A program made the translations under genes and the position numbers. The notes below the pieces were generated by a model. That model made no database searches and had not been told where the DNA came from. It saw nothing but the letters and a program-made list of their open reading frames with translations. Below are positions 28,001-35,306 of a DNA stretch of 64,000 nucleotides, piece after piece. The number at the start of each line of letters is the position of its first letter. Position 1 is the stretch's first letter. The DNA comes from UBA11872 sp034422315 (lineage in GTDB: Bacteria; Chloroflexota; UBA11872): contig DAOUJT010000006.1 in the NCBI GenBank assembly GCA_034422315.1, positions 35,011-99,010 of the forward strand, written 5' to 3'.

Positions 28001-29357
28001 GGTTGTAGATGAAGGCCGACGCCTCGACCCGCGTGTGGTCGCGACCGTAGATCTGCTCGAAGGCCAGCGTCCAAAACGCCGTCGCACCCAGGACTAACGT
28101 GAGCGCTGCGCCGACGCCCCAGCCCGCCAGCCCGCGCAGTCGCCCGCGCCGCGCCCAGCCCCACGCAAACATCCAGGCTGCCGCCAGGGCCAGAACCGGG
28201 TAGACCGGGTGGAAGTAGCGCATGGTCTTGAGCACGAATGCGCCGAAGACCAGGACGTTCAGCCCGCCCCAGGCCAGCGGCAGCGCCAGAGGGTGCGCCC
28301 GCCCGCGCCACCACACCGCGGCCGCCAGGCCGAGCGCCGCAAGCGCCGCCAGGCCAAACGCGGGGCCCGCGCCCCAGCGGACGATCTGTTCCAGCGGAAA
28401 GAGCCAGGCGGCGGTCCCCGCCCACTGGATGCCGGGCGGCCAGTCCAGGGCGCCCGATTGGATGGCCTGCTGCTGGGCCAGGGCGCTCGAGAACGCGGAG
28501 GACAGCCGCCAGTCCCAGGGCCATGCCTCGGCGAAGGCGTAGGGCTGGAAGAGTCGAAAGGTCAGCGCCGCAAACGCGCCAAATGCGAGCAGGTGTCCCA
28601 GCCACAGGCCACGCCGCGCCCAGGTGTCGCGGAGCATTCCCTCGCGCAGCCACGTCAGCGCCCACCAGCCGGCAAAGAGCACGAGCAATAGACCGGTGCT
28701 CAACTTGCTGGCCATCGCCAGTCCGGCGGCGATACCGGCGAGTCCCAGGCCGCGGGTGTCGCGCGAGGCGGCGTAGCGAACCAGCAGCCAGAGCGCGAGC
28801 GTGGCGAAGAAGGTGGCGAAGGTGTCGACGGCGAAAAAGTGGGCGATCTGGATGGAGTGCACGGCCACGGTCATGAGGGCTGCCGCGATTACGGCCGGCC
28901 ATGGTCCGAGCAGCCGCCGACCCAGCAGGTAGACGAGCAGCACGGTCCCAAGGTCGAACAGGGCCGAAGAGGCACGGCCAACCAGGTAGGCCTCGTCGTA
29001 TCCGGTGCGGCCCAGCGCGCGCGCGAGCGACTCGACGAGGAACAGCGGGAAGGTTCCGTAGACGAAGAACGAAATGTCGTGGTTGAACGGATTCAGGGGC
29101 GAGCGGCCGGGATCGAAGTAGGTCCACACGTCCGGCGCGGGCTGGATCTGCAGCAGCACCGTGCTGAGGAAGCGCTCGTCCGGGTGCTGGTGCTGTCCCT
29201 GGTCCCAATCAAGGCCGATGAAGCGCAGGGCCGCGGCCATGGCCAGCACCACGGCGACCACACCCGCGTGCAACGTCAGGGCCGGCGCAGGTGGATGCGC
29301 GACCTGGCGCAGCAACCGTGAGACCGCTGTGGCCAGCGCTGTGGCGCGGTCGCTCAT
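25092..29357 (-). CDS. Giant GT39-like / DUF2298 membrane protein
   Basis: A 1421-residue multi-spanning protein. Its N-terminal half looks like a GT39/PMT-type mannosyltransferase: a membrane helix, then an acidic loop with WDQGQHQHPDERF, followed by many helices and a soluble loop. The C-terminal half (about 750 onward) carries PVFPPHDPWHAGSRLNYYYL, the mark of DUF2298, the 'Chlor_Arch_YYY' family of Chloroflexota and archaea. The protein probably transfers sugars from lipid-linked donors at the membrane; the acceptor is unknown. ATG 29357 overlaps the birA stop by 4 bp. The two halves are sometimes separate genes, so this is a fusion. Confidence 0.85.
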   Translation of the reverse strand: MSDRATALATAVSRLLRQVAHPPAPALTLHAGVVAVVLAMAAALRFIGLDWDQGQHQHPDERFLSTVLLQIQPAPDVWTYFDPGRSPLNPFNHDISFFVYGTFPLFLVESLARALGRTGYDEAYLVGRASSALFDLGTVLLVYLLGRRLLGPWPAVIAAALMTVAVHSIQIAHFFAVDTFATFFATLALWLLVRYAASRDTRGLGLAGIAAGLAMASKLSTGLLLVLFAGWWALTWLREGMLRDTWARRGLWLGHLLAFGAFAALTFRLFQPYAFAEAWPWDWRLSSAFSSALAQQQAIQSGALDWPPGIQWAGTAAWLFPLEQIVRWGAGPAFGLAALAALGLAAAVWWRGRAHPLALPLAWGGLNVLVFGAFVLKTMRYFHPVYPVLALAAAWMFAWGWARRGRLRGLAGWGVGAALTLVLGATAFWTLAFEQIYGRDHTRVEASAFIYNHVPSGSAIAVEHWDDALPLPLEGLGPDLFTHLQLRVYEPDDEAKRTHLIRTLSQADLVVLASDRGAATIPRMPQRYPLTGRYYEALADGSLGFDLLARFESRPTLGRWSIDDRAAEEAFSVYDHPTVSIYGRRGPGTSATIQRELGAVDLRGVMQVLPKDAVTRRTVLTTAEAARIQTQASWPSQFQDRPIGGAGAALAWFAAVWLSGLLAWPLVWPALRQLPDRGYAAARVLGPAVVVFPAWWLASTGVLRFDTPAILVGAGVVAAAAGIVVWRRGSEMRSSIATSTGPVLLIETLMLLAFGAMLILRARNPDLWHPVFGGEKPMDFAHLNAVIRSPVFPPHDPWHAGSRLNYYYLGHVPTAALARTLGILPATAYNLAVAGAFAATVAAIFGAAAGFWTLLGRRWAEAVAVGVAAVALVLLAGNLHVALQLVVFAQRAAGESGIAALEAPGLLVRGGLAESFDFWAATRVIPRTVNEFPWFTFMYGDLHPHLMNFANTGMALIGAVAILGLGEAARLKRVTGWPPWVAVLALQAFVLALHRVINPWDYPTYTVITLAALAYALWRGGSPGPRTLVVTLLGVGIGLSLASQLLFQPFHAAYVEFYGGFDPTPGTTPAAQWLLIFGLPVAVLASYAALRLVDGLRKRPSIARRASGLAAGALLLAGLMGAGADWSTRALIVGLLVLGATSAWPLRGDPRALAPLALLLAGVGLTAAPEFIVVRDDIGRLNTIFKSYLQAWTLLGLGAALALPCLVRVLRPRRGRRFNGARMAWSAGLVLLAITALSYPLLATPHKLDLRIQPLPATLDGEAFMDGGVIYDRGVPVGLSADQRAIEWLRANVPGAPVVAETPTTIYRWGGRVSVYTGLPTVMAWDWHAKQQHWGYVHEVEARFDDARELFATGDVRRARALLSTFNVGLVYVGELERSIYPAEALAKFDRMAAFGVREIYRDDATVIYRVDPTSQPAPAG

Positions 29358-30163
29358 GGACGCCGCGACTGGACGTCCGGTATCAGCCGCACGGAGACAT
29401 CGCCGCTGGAGATCCGCTGGAGATCGCCGGCCGCGTCGCGCAGGCGCAGCGCACCGTCGGGATCGAAGCCTTCAACCAGGCCGCGCGCAGACAGGGCGCC
29501 GCTCAGCCTGACCTGGCGGCCCAACAGCGCCGACCGGCGAACCCACGCCGAGAAGACCGCGTCCCAGGCGGCACCCTCGGCCGCCAGGCACTCCAGGACC
29601 CGGGCAACGCAGGTCGCCAGCAGGTGGTTTCGATCAAACGGCCGGGTTGCATAGGCGGCAATGGTCGTTGTGGCCTGCCCCTCGGCCATGCCAGTCCCGC
29701 TAAATGCGTTCAGCCCAACGCCAATCACGGCGGCGTTCCCGGATGTCTCAACCAGGACGCCTCCGGCCTTGGCCTCGCCAACGACCAGGTCGTTCGGCCA
29801 CTTGATGGAGACCGAGGCGCCTGTACACGCCTGGATCGCTCGCGCCACGCCCACCGCGGCCGCGATGGTCAGGCGACCCGTCGCGCCGGAAGCCGCGGAC
29901 ACGGGGCGCACGACGACAGAGAACAGCAGGCCGCCCGGGGTGGTGAGCCAACGGCGGCCCCGACGCCCACGTCCCCGCGTCTGGCGCTCGGCCGCGTACA
30001 CCGCTCCGTGCGGCGTGCCGGCGCGCAGGCCGGCCAGCGCCTCGTCCTGCGTGGAGCCAATGCGTTCCCACACGGTCACGGGTCCGTGCAGGCCGTGTGC
30101 CGACAGTCCCGCTTGAATGGCCGACGGGCAAAGCGACGTCCACTGAATCGGCGAGCTCTTCAA
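29354..30163 (-). CDS. birA: Biotin--[acetyl-CoA-carboxylase] ligase
   Basis: It attaches biotin to carboxyl-carrier proteins through biotinyl-AMP. The biotin-binding loop is TRGRGRRGRRW, followed by PGGLLFSVVV, SIKWPNDLVVG and GVGLNAFSG; a C-terminal SH3-like domain contains LLGRQVRLSG. There is no N-terminal winged helix, so it is a group I ligase that does not act as a repressor. The start (TTG 30163) is tentative. The gene overlaps the DUF2298 gene by 4 bp. Confidence 0.9.
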   Translation of the reverse strand: MKSSPIQWTSLCPSAIQAGLSAHGLHGPVTVWERIGSTQDEALAGLRAGTPHGAVYAAERQTRGRGRRGRRWLTTPGGLLFSVVVRPVSAASGATGRLTIAAAVGVARAIQACTGASVSIKWPNDLVVGEAKAGGVLVETSGNAAVIGVGLNAFSGTGMAEGQATTTIAAYATRPFDRNHLLATCVARVLECLAAEGAAWDAVFSAWVRRSALLGRQVRLSGALSARGLVEGFDPDGALRLRDAAGDLQRISSGDVSVRLIPDVQSRRP

Positions 30164-30386
30164 CGGCTTTTTGAGCGGGGTGGCGACGCGCCCAGTTTCA
30201 CCGACGCCTGGTTCCGGCGAAAGACCGGGGCACGGCCGCGGCCCCGGTGGCTATACACTGGGCCAAGCGGTCAGCGACAGGTCACCGTTGACCAGTAGGC
30301 GGCGCCTGCGGCTTTGTAGCTTGCAGGCTTGGCGGATATGCTCCCCGCTGCCACTCCAGCTAGTGTGGCCATGTGGGGGAAAGACT

Positions 30387-30587
30387 GTGGCGTATAGCGT
30401 GATCAGCCAGAAGTCCGGACACACGTACCACTTGCACTCGCGAGTGGTGACGCTGCGCGGCGGTCGTCAGCAGCGCATCTATTACTTCGCCAAAACGGTG
30501 GGCGAAGGGGCGGTTGACGAGATGCCCGAGGGGTACGTTGTCTCGGAAAACCCGCGCACCGGGCTTCCCTTGCTCAAAAAGGGCTGA
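30387..30587 (+). CDS. Small conserved protein of unknown function (66 aa)
   Basis: The frame is open from 30171, but coding character begins at GTG 30387, which follows a GGGGGA ribosome site. The protein starts (M)AYSVISQKSGHTYHLHSR and includes LRGGRQQRIYYFAK and GLPLLKKG. It is basic, compact and without membrane segments; repeated aromatic/basic strands suggest a small beta fold, possibly nucleic-acid binding. I recall similar small proteins in Chloroflexota but know no function. It converges on the ImmA-like gene with a 2-bp gap. Confidence 0.7.
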   Translation: MAYSVISQKSGHTYHLHSRVVTLRGGRQQRIYYFAKTVGEGAVDEMPEGYVVSENPRTGLPLLKKG

Positions 30588-30589
30588 TC

Positions 30590-31072
30590 CTAGAGCCGCA
30601 GCTCGCGAATTCGACGCGACAGATAGCTTCCGCGCACACCTAGCCGGGCCGCCGTAGCGGCCGCCGAGCAACGACGCTCGCGGATGGCCCGCCGCACAAG
30701 TTCTTCCGGCAGCAGCAGTTCGGCCGCAAACCGATTCGCCTCCCATTCGAGGCGTTGGCGCCCGCACCGGCTGCCGATGTTGTGTGGAGTGCCCGCGTGC
30801 AGCACCCAGTGCCCCAGTTCGTGGGCGGCGGTAACGTTCCGGTCGGCGCCTGCCAGCCGCGTGTTGAGCACGAGCGCCGGACGTTGACCGTCCAGGTCGG
30901 CCAGCAGGCCGCGGATCCCGAGCGGCAACGGTTGTTGGTAGACGCGCAGCCGCGTTGCCGATTCGGCCAGGTCCGTGGCGTCGAGGATCGGGGCTGACGG
31001 CGCCAGGCCGCCCTGACGTCGCAGCAGGACGGCAGCCGCCTGGATTTCCCGGATGGTGCGACGGCGAGCCAT
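30590..31072 (-). CDS. ImmA/IrrE-family metallopeptidase
   Basis: A 160-residue protein with the zinc-protease motif in TAAHELGHWVLH (HExxH) and a downstream Glu in RLEWEANRFAAELLLP, as in the ImmA/IrrE family, which cleaves XRE-type repressors of mobile elements or stress genes. The last 30 residues (SAAATAARLGVRGSYLSRRI) look like a helix-turn-helix. The frame is open to 31441, but ATG 31072 starts the conserved protein. No XRE partner gene is adjacent. Tandem 11-bp repeats lie immediately upstream. Confidence 0.83.
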   Translation of the reverse strand: MARRRTIREIQAAAVLLRRQGGLAPSAPILDATDLAESATRLRVYQQPLPLGIRGLLADLDGQRPALVLNTRLAGADRNVTAAHELGHWVLHAGTPHNIGSRCGRQRLEWEANRFAAELLLPEELVRRAIRERRCSAAATAARLGVRGSYLSRRIRELRL

Positions 31073-31075
31073 GCC

Positions 31076-31099
31076 TATACCATACATATACCGAACATA
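31076..31099 (-). repeat. Tandem 11-bp direct repeat directly upstream of the ImmA-like gene
   Basis: On the minus strand TATGTTCGGTA is followed at once by TATGTATGGTA and then TA; the two 11-mers differ at two positions. The block ends 3 bp before the start codon. One-turn (11-bp) spacing of an AT-rich motif at a promoter or start suggests an operator, or an overlapping -10 (TATGGT/TATAGG). Confidence 0.5.
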
Positions 31100-31224
31100 A
31101 CCTCGCCGGACGATACGCCCGTATGCCGTGGACTCAGCCGGCTGACCGCCGGCTCGGCGCCGCCTACCATGCCCGCGTACCTTGACGAATCCGACCGCGG
31201 CGCCGAGGAGGCGCGAGCGCTCCA

Positions 31225-32604
31225 GTGACGACCGCCTTGCTTGCCGACCTTCAGCGACTCGGGGGCGCGCCCCACCTGCTGGTGCATCCCGATGAGCTTG
31301 TCGCTTATGGCTACGACGCCACGATGGGATACCGCGGGGCGCCGGCCGCCGTGGTGTTGGCCGAGACGGAGGCCCAGGTTGTCGAGGGTCTGGCGGCGGC
31401 GGTAGCACGGGGCGTGCCCTGCCTGGCGCGGGGCGCGGCAACGAGCCTGTCCGCTTCGGCCGTGCCGCCCGACGGCGCCCTGGTGATCGATACGAATCGA
31501 ATGCGCCGCATTGCGGACTTTGATGCGGAACGCCGGCGCGCCGTGGTCGAGCCCGGCGTGGTCACCCGCGACTTTCGAGACTTTGCCGCCGAGCGAGGTC
31601 TGTTCTACGCGCCCGATCCCTCATCCGAAGCGGCTGCCACGATCGGCGGCAACGTGGCCACCAACGCCGGTGGTCCATACGCCTTCAAGTACGGGGTCAC
31701 CCGCGACGCGGTCGTCGGTCTGCGCGTGGTCACGCCCCGCCACGGTCTGCTGAGCCTGGCGCGCGGGGCGGACGATGGCGTGATCGACCTGATCATTGGC
31801 TCGGAGGGAACGCTGGGCATCGTGACCCAGGTCACGCTCCAGCTTCGCCCGTTGCCGTCCCACCGGACCGTGCGCGCGGCCAGCTTCCCCGATGGGGAAT
31901 CCGCGCTGCGGGTGGTGGCCAGGATCATGGAAGGCGGCATCACGCCGGCCAAGCTCGAGTTCCTGGACGACATCACGGTCGAGTCGCTGGAGCGCTCGCG
32001 TCCCTGGGGATTCCCTCGCGATGCGGGCGGCCTGCTGCTCGTTGAACTGGACGGCACCGAAGCCGAGGTGCGAGACGAGAGCATCGCGCTGGATGAGTTG
32101 CTGAGGTCGGCGGGAGGCGGGATGGACCGCGTGAATCCCGACCGCGCCGAGCGTTGGTGGGAGGCACGGCGTGGAATCACGGCCTCGCTGGCGAAGATCC
32201 GGCCGGCCAAGATCGGCGAGGACATCTGCGTGCCTTACTCCCAGCTGGCACCCACGTTCGCGGCCATCAAGCAGGCTGCCGACGACGCCGACGTAGTGGT
32301 GGCGATCTTCGGCCACGCGGCGGACGGCACGCTGCACCCGAACATGCTCTACGACCCGACTGACGCGGACGAGCGCGAGCGAGCCCTTGGCTTGCTGCCG
32401 ATCGTGGCGGACGCCGGTCTGTCCGCAGGCGGCATTCTCTCGGGCGAGCACGGCCTGGGGCGGGTGAAGCAGCCCTTCGTCGACCGTGCGTACGACGCGC
32501 CCACGCTGGCGGCTATGCGACGGATCAAGCGCGCGTTTGATCCGGACAACATCATGAACCCGGGCGCCATGTGGCCGACGGAGTCAGTGGAAGCTCACGG
32601 GTAG
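31225..32604 (+). CDS. FAD-linked oxidase, GlcD/D-lactate dehydrogenase-like
   Basis: A 459-residue flavoprotein of the vanillyl-alcohol-oxidase fold. The FAD-binding domain includes LARGAATSLSASAVP and DPSSEAAATIGGNVATNAGG; IGSEGTLGIVTQVTL follows, and the C-terminal cap has FGHAADGTLHPNM and GILSGEHGLGRVKQ. Members oxidise glycolate, D-lactate or D-2-hydroxyglutarate. No glcE/glcF partners are adjacent, so the electron acceptor is unclear. It starts at GTG 31225 and converges on amtB through a strong hairpin. Confidence 0.88.
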   Translation: MTTALLADLQRLGGAPHLLVHPDELVAYGYDATMGYRGAPAAVVLAETEAQVVEGLAAAVARGVPCLARGAATSLSASAVPPDGALVIDTNRMRRIADFDAERRRAVVEPGVVTRDFRDFAAERGLFYAPDPSSEAAATIGGNVATNAGGPYAFKYGVTRDAVVGLRVVTPRHGLLSLARGADDGVIDLIIGSEGTLGIVTQVTLQLRPLPSHRTVRAASFPDGESALRVVARIMEGGITPAKLEFLDDITVESLERSRPWGFPRDAGGLLLVELDGTEAEVRDESIALDELLRSAGGGMDRVNPDRAERWWEARRGITASLAKIRPAKIGEDICVPYSQLAPTFAAIKQAADDADVVVAIFGHAADGTLHPNMLYDPTDADERERALGLLPIVADAGLSAGGILSGEHGLGRVKQPFVDRAYDAPTLAAMRRIKRAFDPDNIMNPGAMWPTESVEAHG

Positions 32605-32620
32605 GTCAGTCCGAAATAGC

Positions 32621-32652
32621 CGAGGGGCCGCGGCGACCGCCGCGGCCCCTCG
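32621..32652. terminator. Bidirectional terminator hairpin between convergent genes
   Basis: Bases 32621-32633 and 32640-32652 are perfectly complementary (13-bp GC-rich stem, 6-base loop). On the minus strand a short T-rich stretch (TATTT) follows. It separates the rightward FAD oxidase and leftward amtB genes, the expected site of a shared terminator. Confidence 0.75.
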
Positions 32653-32682
32653 TGTTGCCCGTTGCCAGCGGGCAGGTTGGCG

Positions 32683-34098
32683 TTACGAAGCCTCGACCGG
32701 GTAGGTCTCTTCGCCGTGTTCCGGCATGTCGAGACCGCTCATTTCCTCCTCGGGCGACGCGCGCAGGCCCATGGTGAGCTTCAGCGCGTTGAAGAGCAGG
32801 AGGCCGGTGCCCAACGCCCAGACGACCGCCACGACAGCGGCGATCAACTGCGCCACGAATTGGATCCCGTTGCCGGCAACGAAGCCGCTGACGCCGTAGG
32901 TGCCGTCGGCGAAGATGCCGACCGCCAGCAGGCCCCAGACGCCAGCCACGCCGTGGACCGAGGATGCGCCAATCGGGTCGTCGATCTTCAGCTTGGTGTC
33001 GATGAACCAGACGCCGACCAGCATGACGATGGCGCCAACCGCGCCAACCACCACGGCGGCCCAGGGCGCGATGAAGGCGCAGGGGGCGGTGACGCCGACC
33101 AGGCCGGCCAGCGCGCCGTTGGCGGTGTCGGCCGCGCTGATCTTGCCGCGCTGCACCAGCCGGATGTAGGCGGCCGTAACCGCGCCCGCGGCGCCGGCCA
33201 GGAAGGTGTTGGCAATGATGACCGCGATGCGCGGGTCGTTGCCGTTGACCGTGCTGCCGGCGTTGAAGCCGAACCAGCCGAAGAACAGGATGAACGTCCC
33301 AATGACCACGTACACCATGTTGTGGCCCCTGAGATCGCGTACCTCGCCGTTGGGTCCGTACTTGCCCATGCGGGCGCCCACGGTGTAGGCGCCGGCCAGC
33401 GCCAGCACGCCGCCGATGGTGTGCACCACGCCGGAACCGGCGAAGTCCACGGCTGCGGCGCCGATCCAGCTTTCCAGCTGCTCGCCGCCCAGCCAGCCGC
33501 CGCCCCACATCCAGTGCCCGTAAATCGGGTACACCAGCGCGGTGACCAGGAAGCTGTAGGCCAGGTAGGCGGTGACCTTGGTGCGCTCGGCCACGGCGCC
33601 GGCCACGATGGTGGCGGTGGTGGCGGCGAACACCATCTGGAAGAACCAGAACATCGCCGTCGACACGTCGTAGGCCTGGTTGACCAGGAAGAACCCGGAG
33701 TAGCCGATGAAGGCGTTGCCCTGGTCAAGTCCGGGGAAAGCTCCCGACCCGCCGAACATGAACGCGTAGCCGAAGGCCCAGAACGAGAGGCCACCAGCCG
33801 CGAAGTCCAGCATGTTCTTGGTCAGGTAGTTGACGGTGTTCTTGGCGCGGATGAGGCCGGCGCCCAGGAAGGCAAAGCCGGCCTGCATGAAGAACACCAG
33901 GGCGCCGGAAAGCAGCGTCCATACGAAGGTGAGGCCGACGGTTGGGTCGGCCTCGAGCGTGGCTTCGCCCGACGGGTCGGCCTGGGCGAAGACCAGGTTG
34001 CGAATGAGCATGAAGGCCGTGAGCGCCAGCAGCACGGCGGTCACCGCGCGAACAGTCAACGCCCAGCGGGGCGCGTCGCGCGTCCAGAGAAGCGACAT
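32683..34098 (-). CDS. amt: Ammonium transporter
   Basis: An Amt/MEP/Rh channel of 471 residues: an N-terminal hydrophobic helix and exported linker, then about 11 membrane helices. Family signatures include FFMQAGFAFLGAGLIRAKN, YPIYGHWMWGGGWLG, AVDFAGSGVVHTIGG (first pore His), FFGWFGFNAGSTVNGNDPR and GASSVHGVAGVWG (second pore His). ATG 34098 is chosen; the open frame to 34239 lacks a plausible leader. No glnK/glnB gene accompanies it, unlike many bacterial amtB loci, so PII regulation would have to come from elsewhere. Confidence 0.93.
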   Translation of the reverse strand: MSLLWTRDAPRWALTVRAVTAVLLALTAFMLIRNLVFAQADPSGEATLEADPTVGLTFVWTLLSGALVFFMQAGFAFLGAGLIRAKNTVNYLTKNMLDFAAGGLSFWAFGYAFMFGGSGAFPGLDQGNAFIGYSGFFLVNQAYDVSTAMFWFFQMVFAATTATIVAGAVAERTKVTAYLAYSFLVTALVYPIYGHWMWGGGWLGGEQLESWIGAAAVDFAGSGVVHTIGGVLALAGAYTVGARMGKYGPNGEVRDLRGHNMVYVVIGTFILFFGWFGFNAGSTVNGNDPRIAVIIANTFLAGAAGAVTAAYIRLVQRGKISAADTANGALAGLVGVTAPCAFIAPWAAVVVGAVGAIVMLVGVWFIDTKLKIDDPIGASSVHGVAGVWGLLAVGIFADGTYGVSGFVAGNGIQFVAQLIAAVVAVVWALGTGLLLFNALKLTMGLRASPEEEMSGLDMPEHGEETYPVEAS

Positions 34099-34415
34099 CG
34101 TTGCGTGTCTCCGTTCAAAGAGAAAAGGGTTGAGTTCCGCGCCCGCGCGCCATCGCCGGGCATTCCCCATCGCCACGAGTCGTCTTCGGGCGCCTGCGCC
34201 GCACCTGCCGTGGCGGCACGTTGAGGGCGCGCGCCCCACGGGGATTCGTCCTCGATCCCCGCGCTCTGGACGTTTACATAGGCCGGCTCGCTTGACTCAA
34301 TTGGCGGAAGTTGGACAAGCGTAGCGCGCGAGCGACAGAACTGCGAAACGCGGCTGCCTCAGGACTGAATGATCGCGACGCGGATCGCGCCTGAGGGTGC
34401 CCAACCGTCGTTAGG
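34099..34415. other. Intergenic region upstream of amt
   Basis: This 317-bp spacer lies between two leftward genes and should contain the amt promoter. On the minus strand TTGAGT and TATGTA occur near 34270-34300 but with a 14-bp spacer, too short for a confident call. No gene or strong hairpin is visible. Confidence 0.4.
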
Positions 34416-35222
34416 CTACATCACCAGGTTTTCGCCGCCGTCCACGCCGATCACGTTGCCGGTGATCCAGGCGGCGTCGGCCACGGTGAGGGCGGCGATG
34501 GCGCGGGCCACGTCGTCGGTGGTGGTTATTCGTTTGGCCGGGTTCATGCGCCGGGCCTGGTCAATCATGGCGTCGTTGCCGGGGATCTTTCGTAGGGCTG
34601 GCGTGTCGGTCACGCCGGCGCGGATGGCGTTGGCCGAGATTCCCTGGGGGGCCAACTCCACCGCCAGTTGCCGGATGTGCTGTTCCAGGCCGGCCTTGGC
34701 GGCGCCGACCGGGCCGTAGCTGGGCCAGATGGTTGAGGTCCCGGCGCTGGTCATGGCGTAGATGCGCGAGCCCTGGCTCATCAGGCCGCGCTCAACCAGG
34801 TCCTGCGACCAGTAGACGAGGGTGTGAGCCATCAGGTCCAGCGTCATGTCCATCTGCTTGGAGGTGACGCCGGGCGTGTCGTCGGTTCCCACGTAGGGAA
34901 CGGTGGTTCCGAACGCGATGGAATGCAAGAGCACACGGATCGGCGGCTCGCCGCCCTGGACGTCCTCGCTGATCGCGTCCAGCACCCTGGTTCGTGCGGC
35001 TGGGCTGCCGGCGTTCGTGTTGAAGAAACGCGCCTGACGACCCTGTGCCTCGATGTCCTGCTTGACCTCGTCCGCCAGGTGCTGGGTGTTGCGCCGGTCG
35101 AAGTGCACGCCGGCGATGTCCATCCCGCAGGTGGCCAGATAGCGGGCCGTTGCGGCCCCGAATCCGCTGGATGCGCCAAGCACCAGGGCCCAGCCGCTCA
35201 GCTGAGGGTTCGGTTCTGCCAT
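34416..35222 (-). CDS. Enoyl-ACP reductase-like SDR protein
   Basis: A 268-residue NAD(P)H-binding protein. The N-terminal cofactor region is LVLGASSGFGAATARYLA. The active site reads SYGPVGAAKAGLE, in which Tyr and Lys are separated by six residues; the Y-x6-K spacing is diagnostic for FabI/FabL enoyl-ACP reductases rather than ordinary SDRs (Y-x3-K). The C-terminal GNVIGVDGGENLVM also fits. It probably performs the last reduction of fatty-acid elongation. ATG 35222 has a GGAGAG ribosome site. FabL is the closest guess, but FabI or FabV-like roles cannot be separated by eye. Confidence 0.78.
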   Translation of the reverse strand: MAEPNPQLSGWALVLGASSGFGAATARYLATCGMDIAGVHFDRRNTQHLADEVKQDIEAQGRQARFFNTNAGSPAARTRVLDAISEDVQGGEPPIRVLLHSIAFGTTVPYVGTDDTPGVTSKQMDMTLDLMAHTLVYWSQDLVERGLMSQGSRIYAMTSAGTSTIWPSYGPVGAAKAGLEQHIRQLAVELAPQGISANAIRAGVTDTPALRKIPGNDAMIDQARRMNPAKRITTTDDVARAIAALTVADAAWITGNVIGVDGGENLVM

Positions 35223-35306
35223 CAGGTCTCTCCGCGCGTCGGACTTTCGGCATCCTAACCCGCGCGATGGGTTGACGCGGCGCGCGCGCCTGCGCAGATT
35301 CGACAC

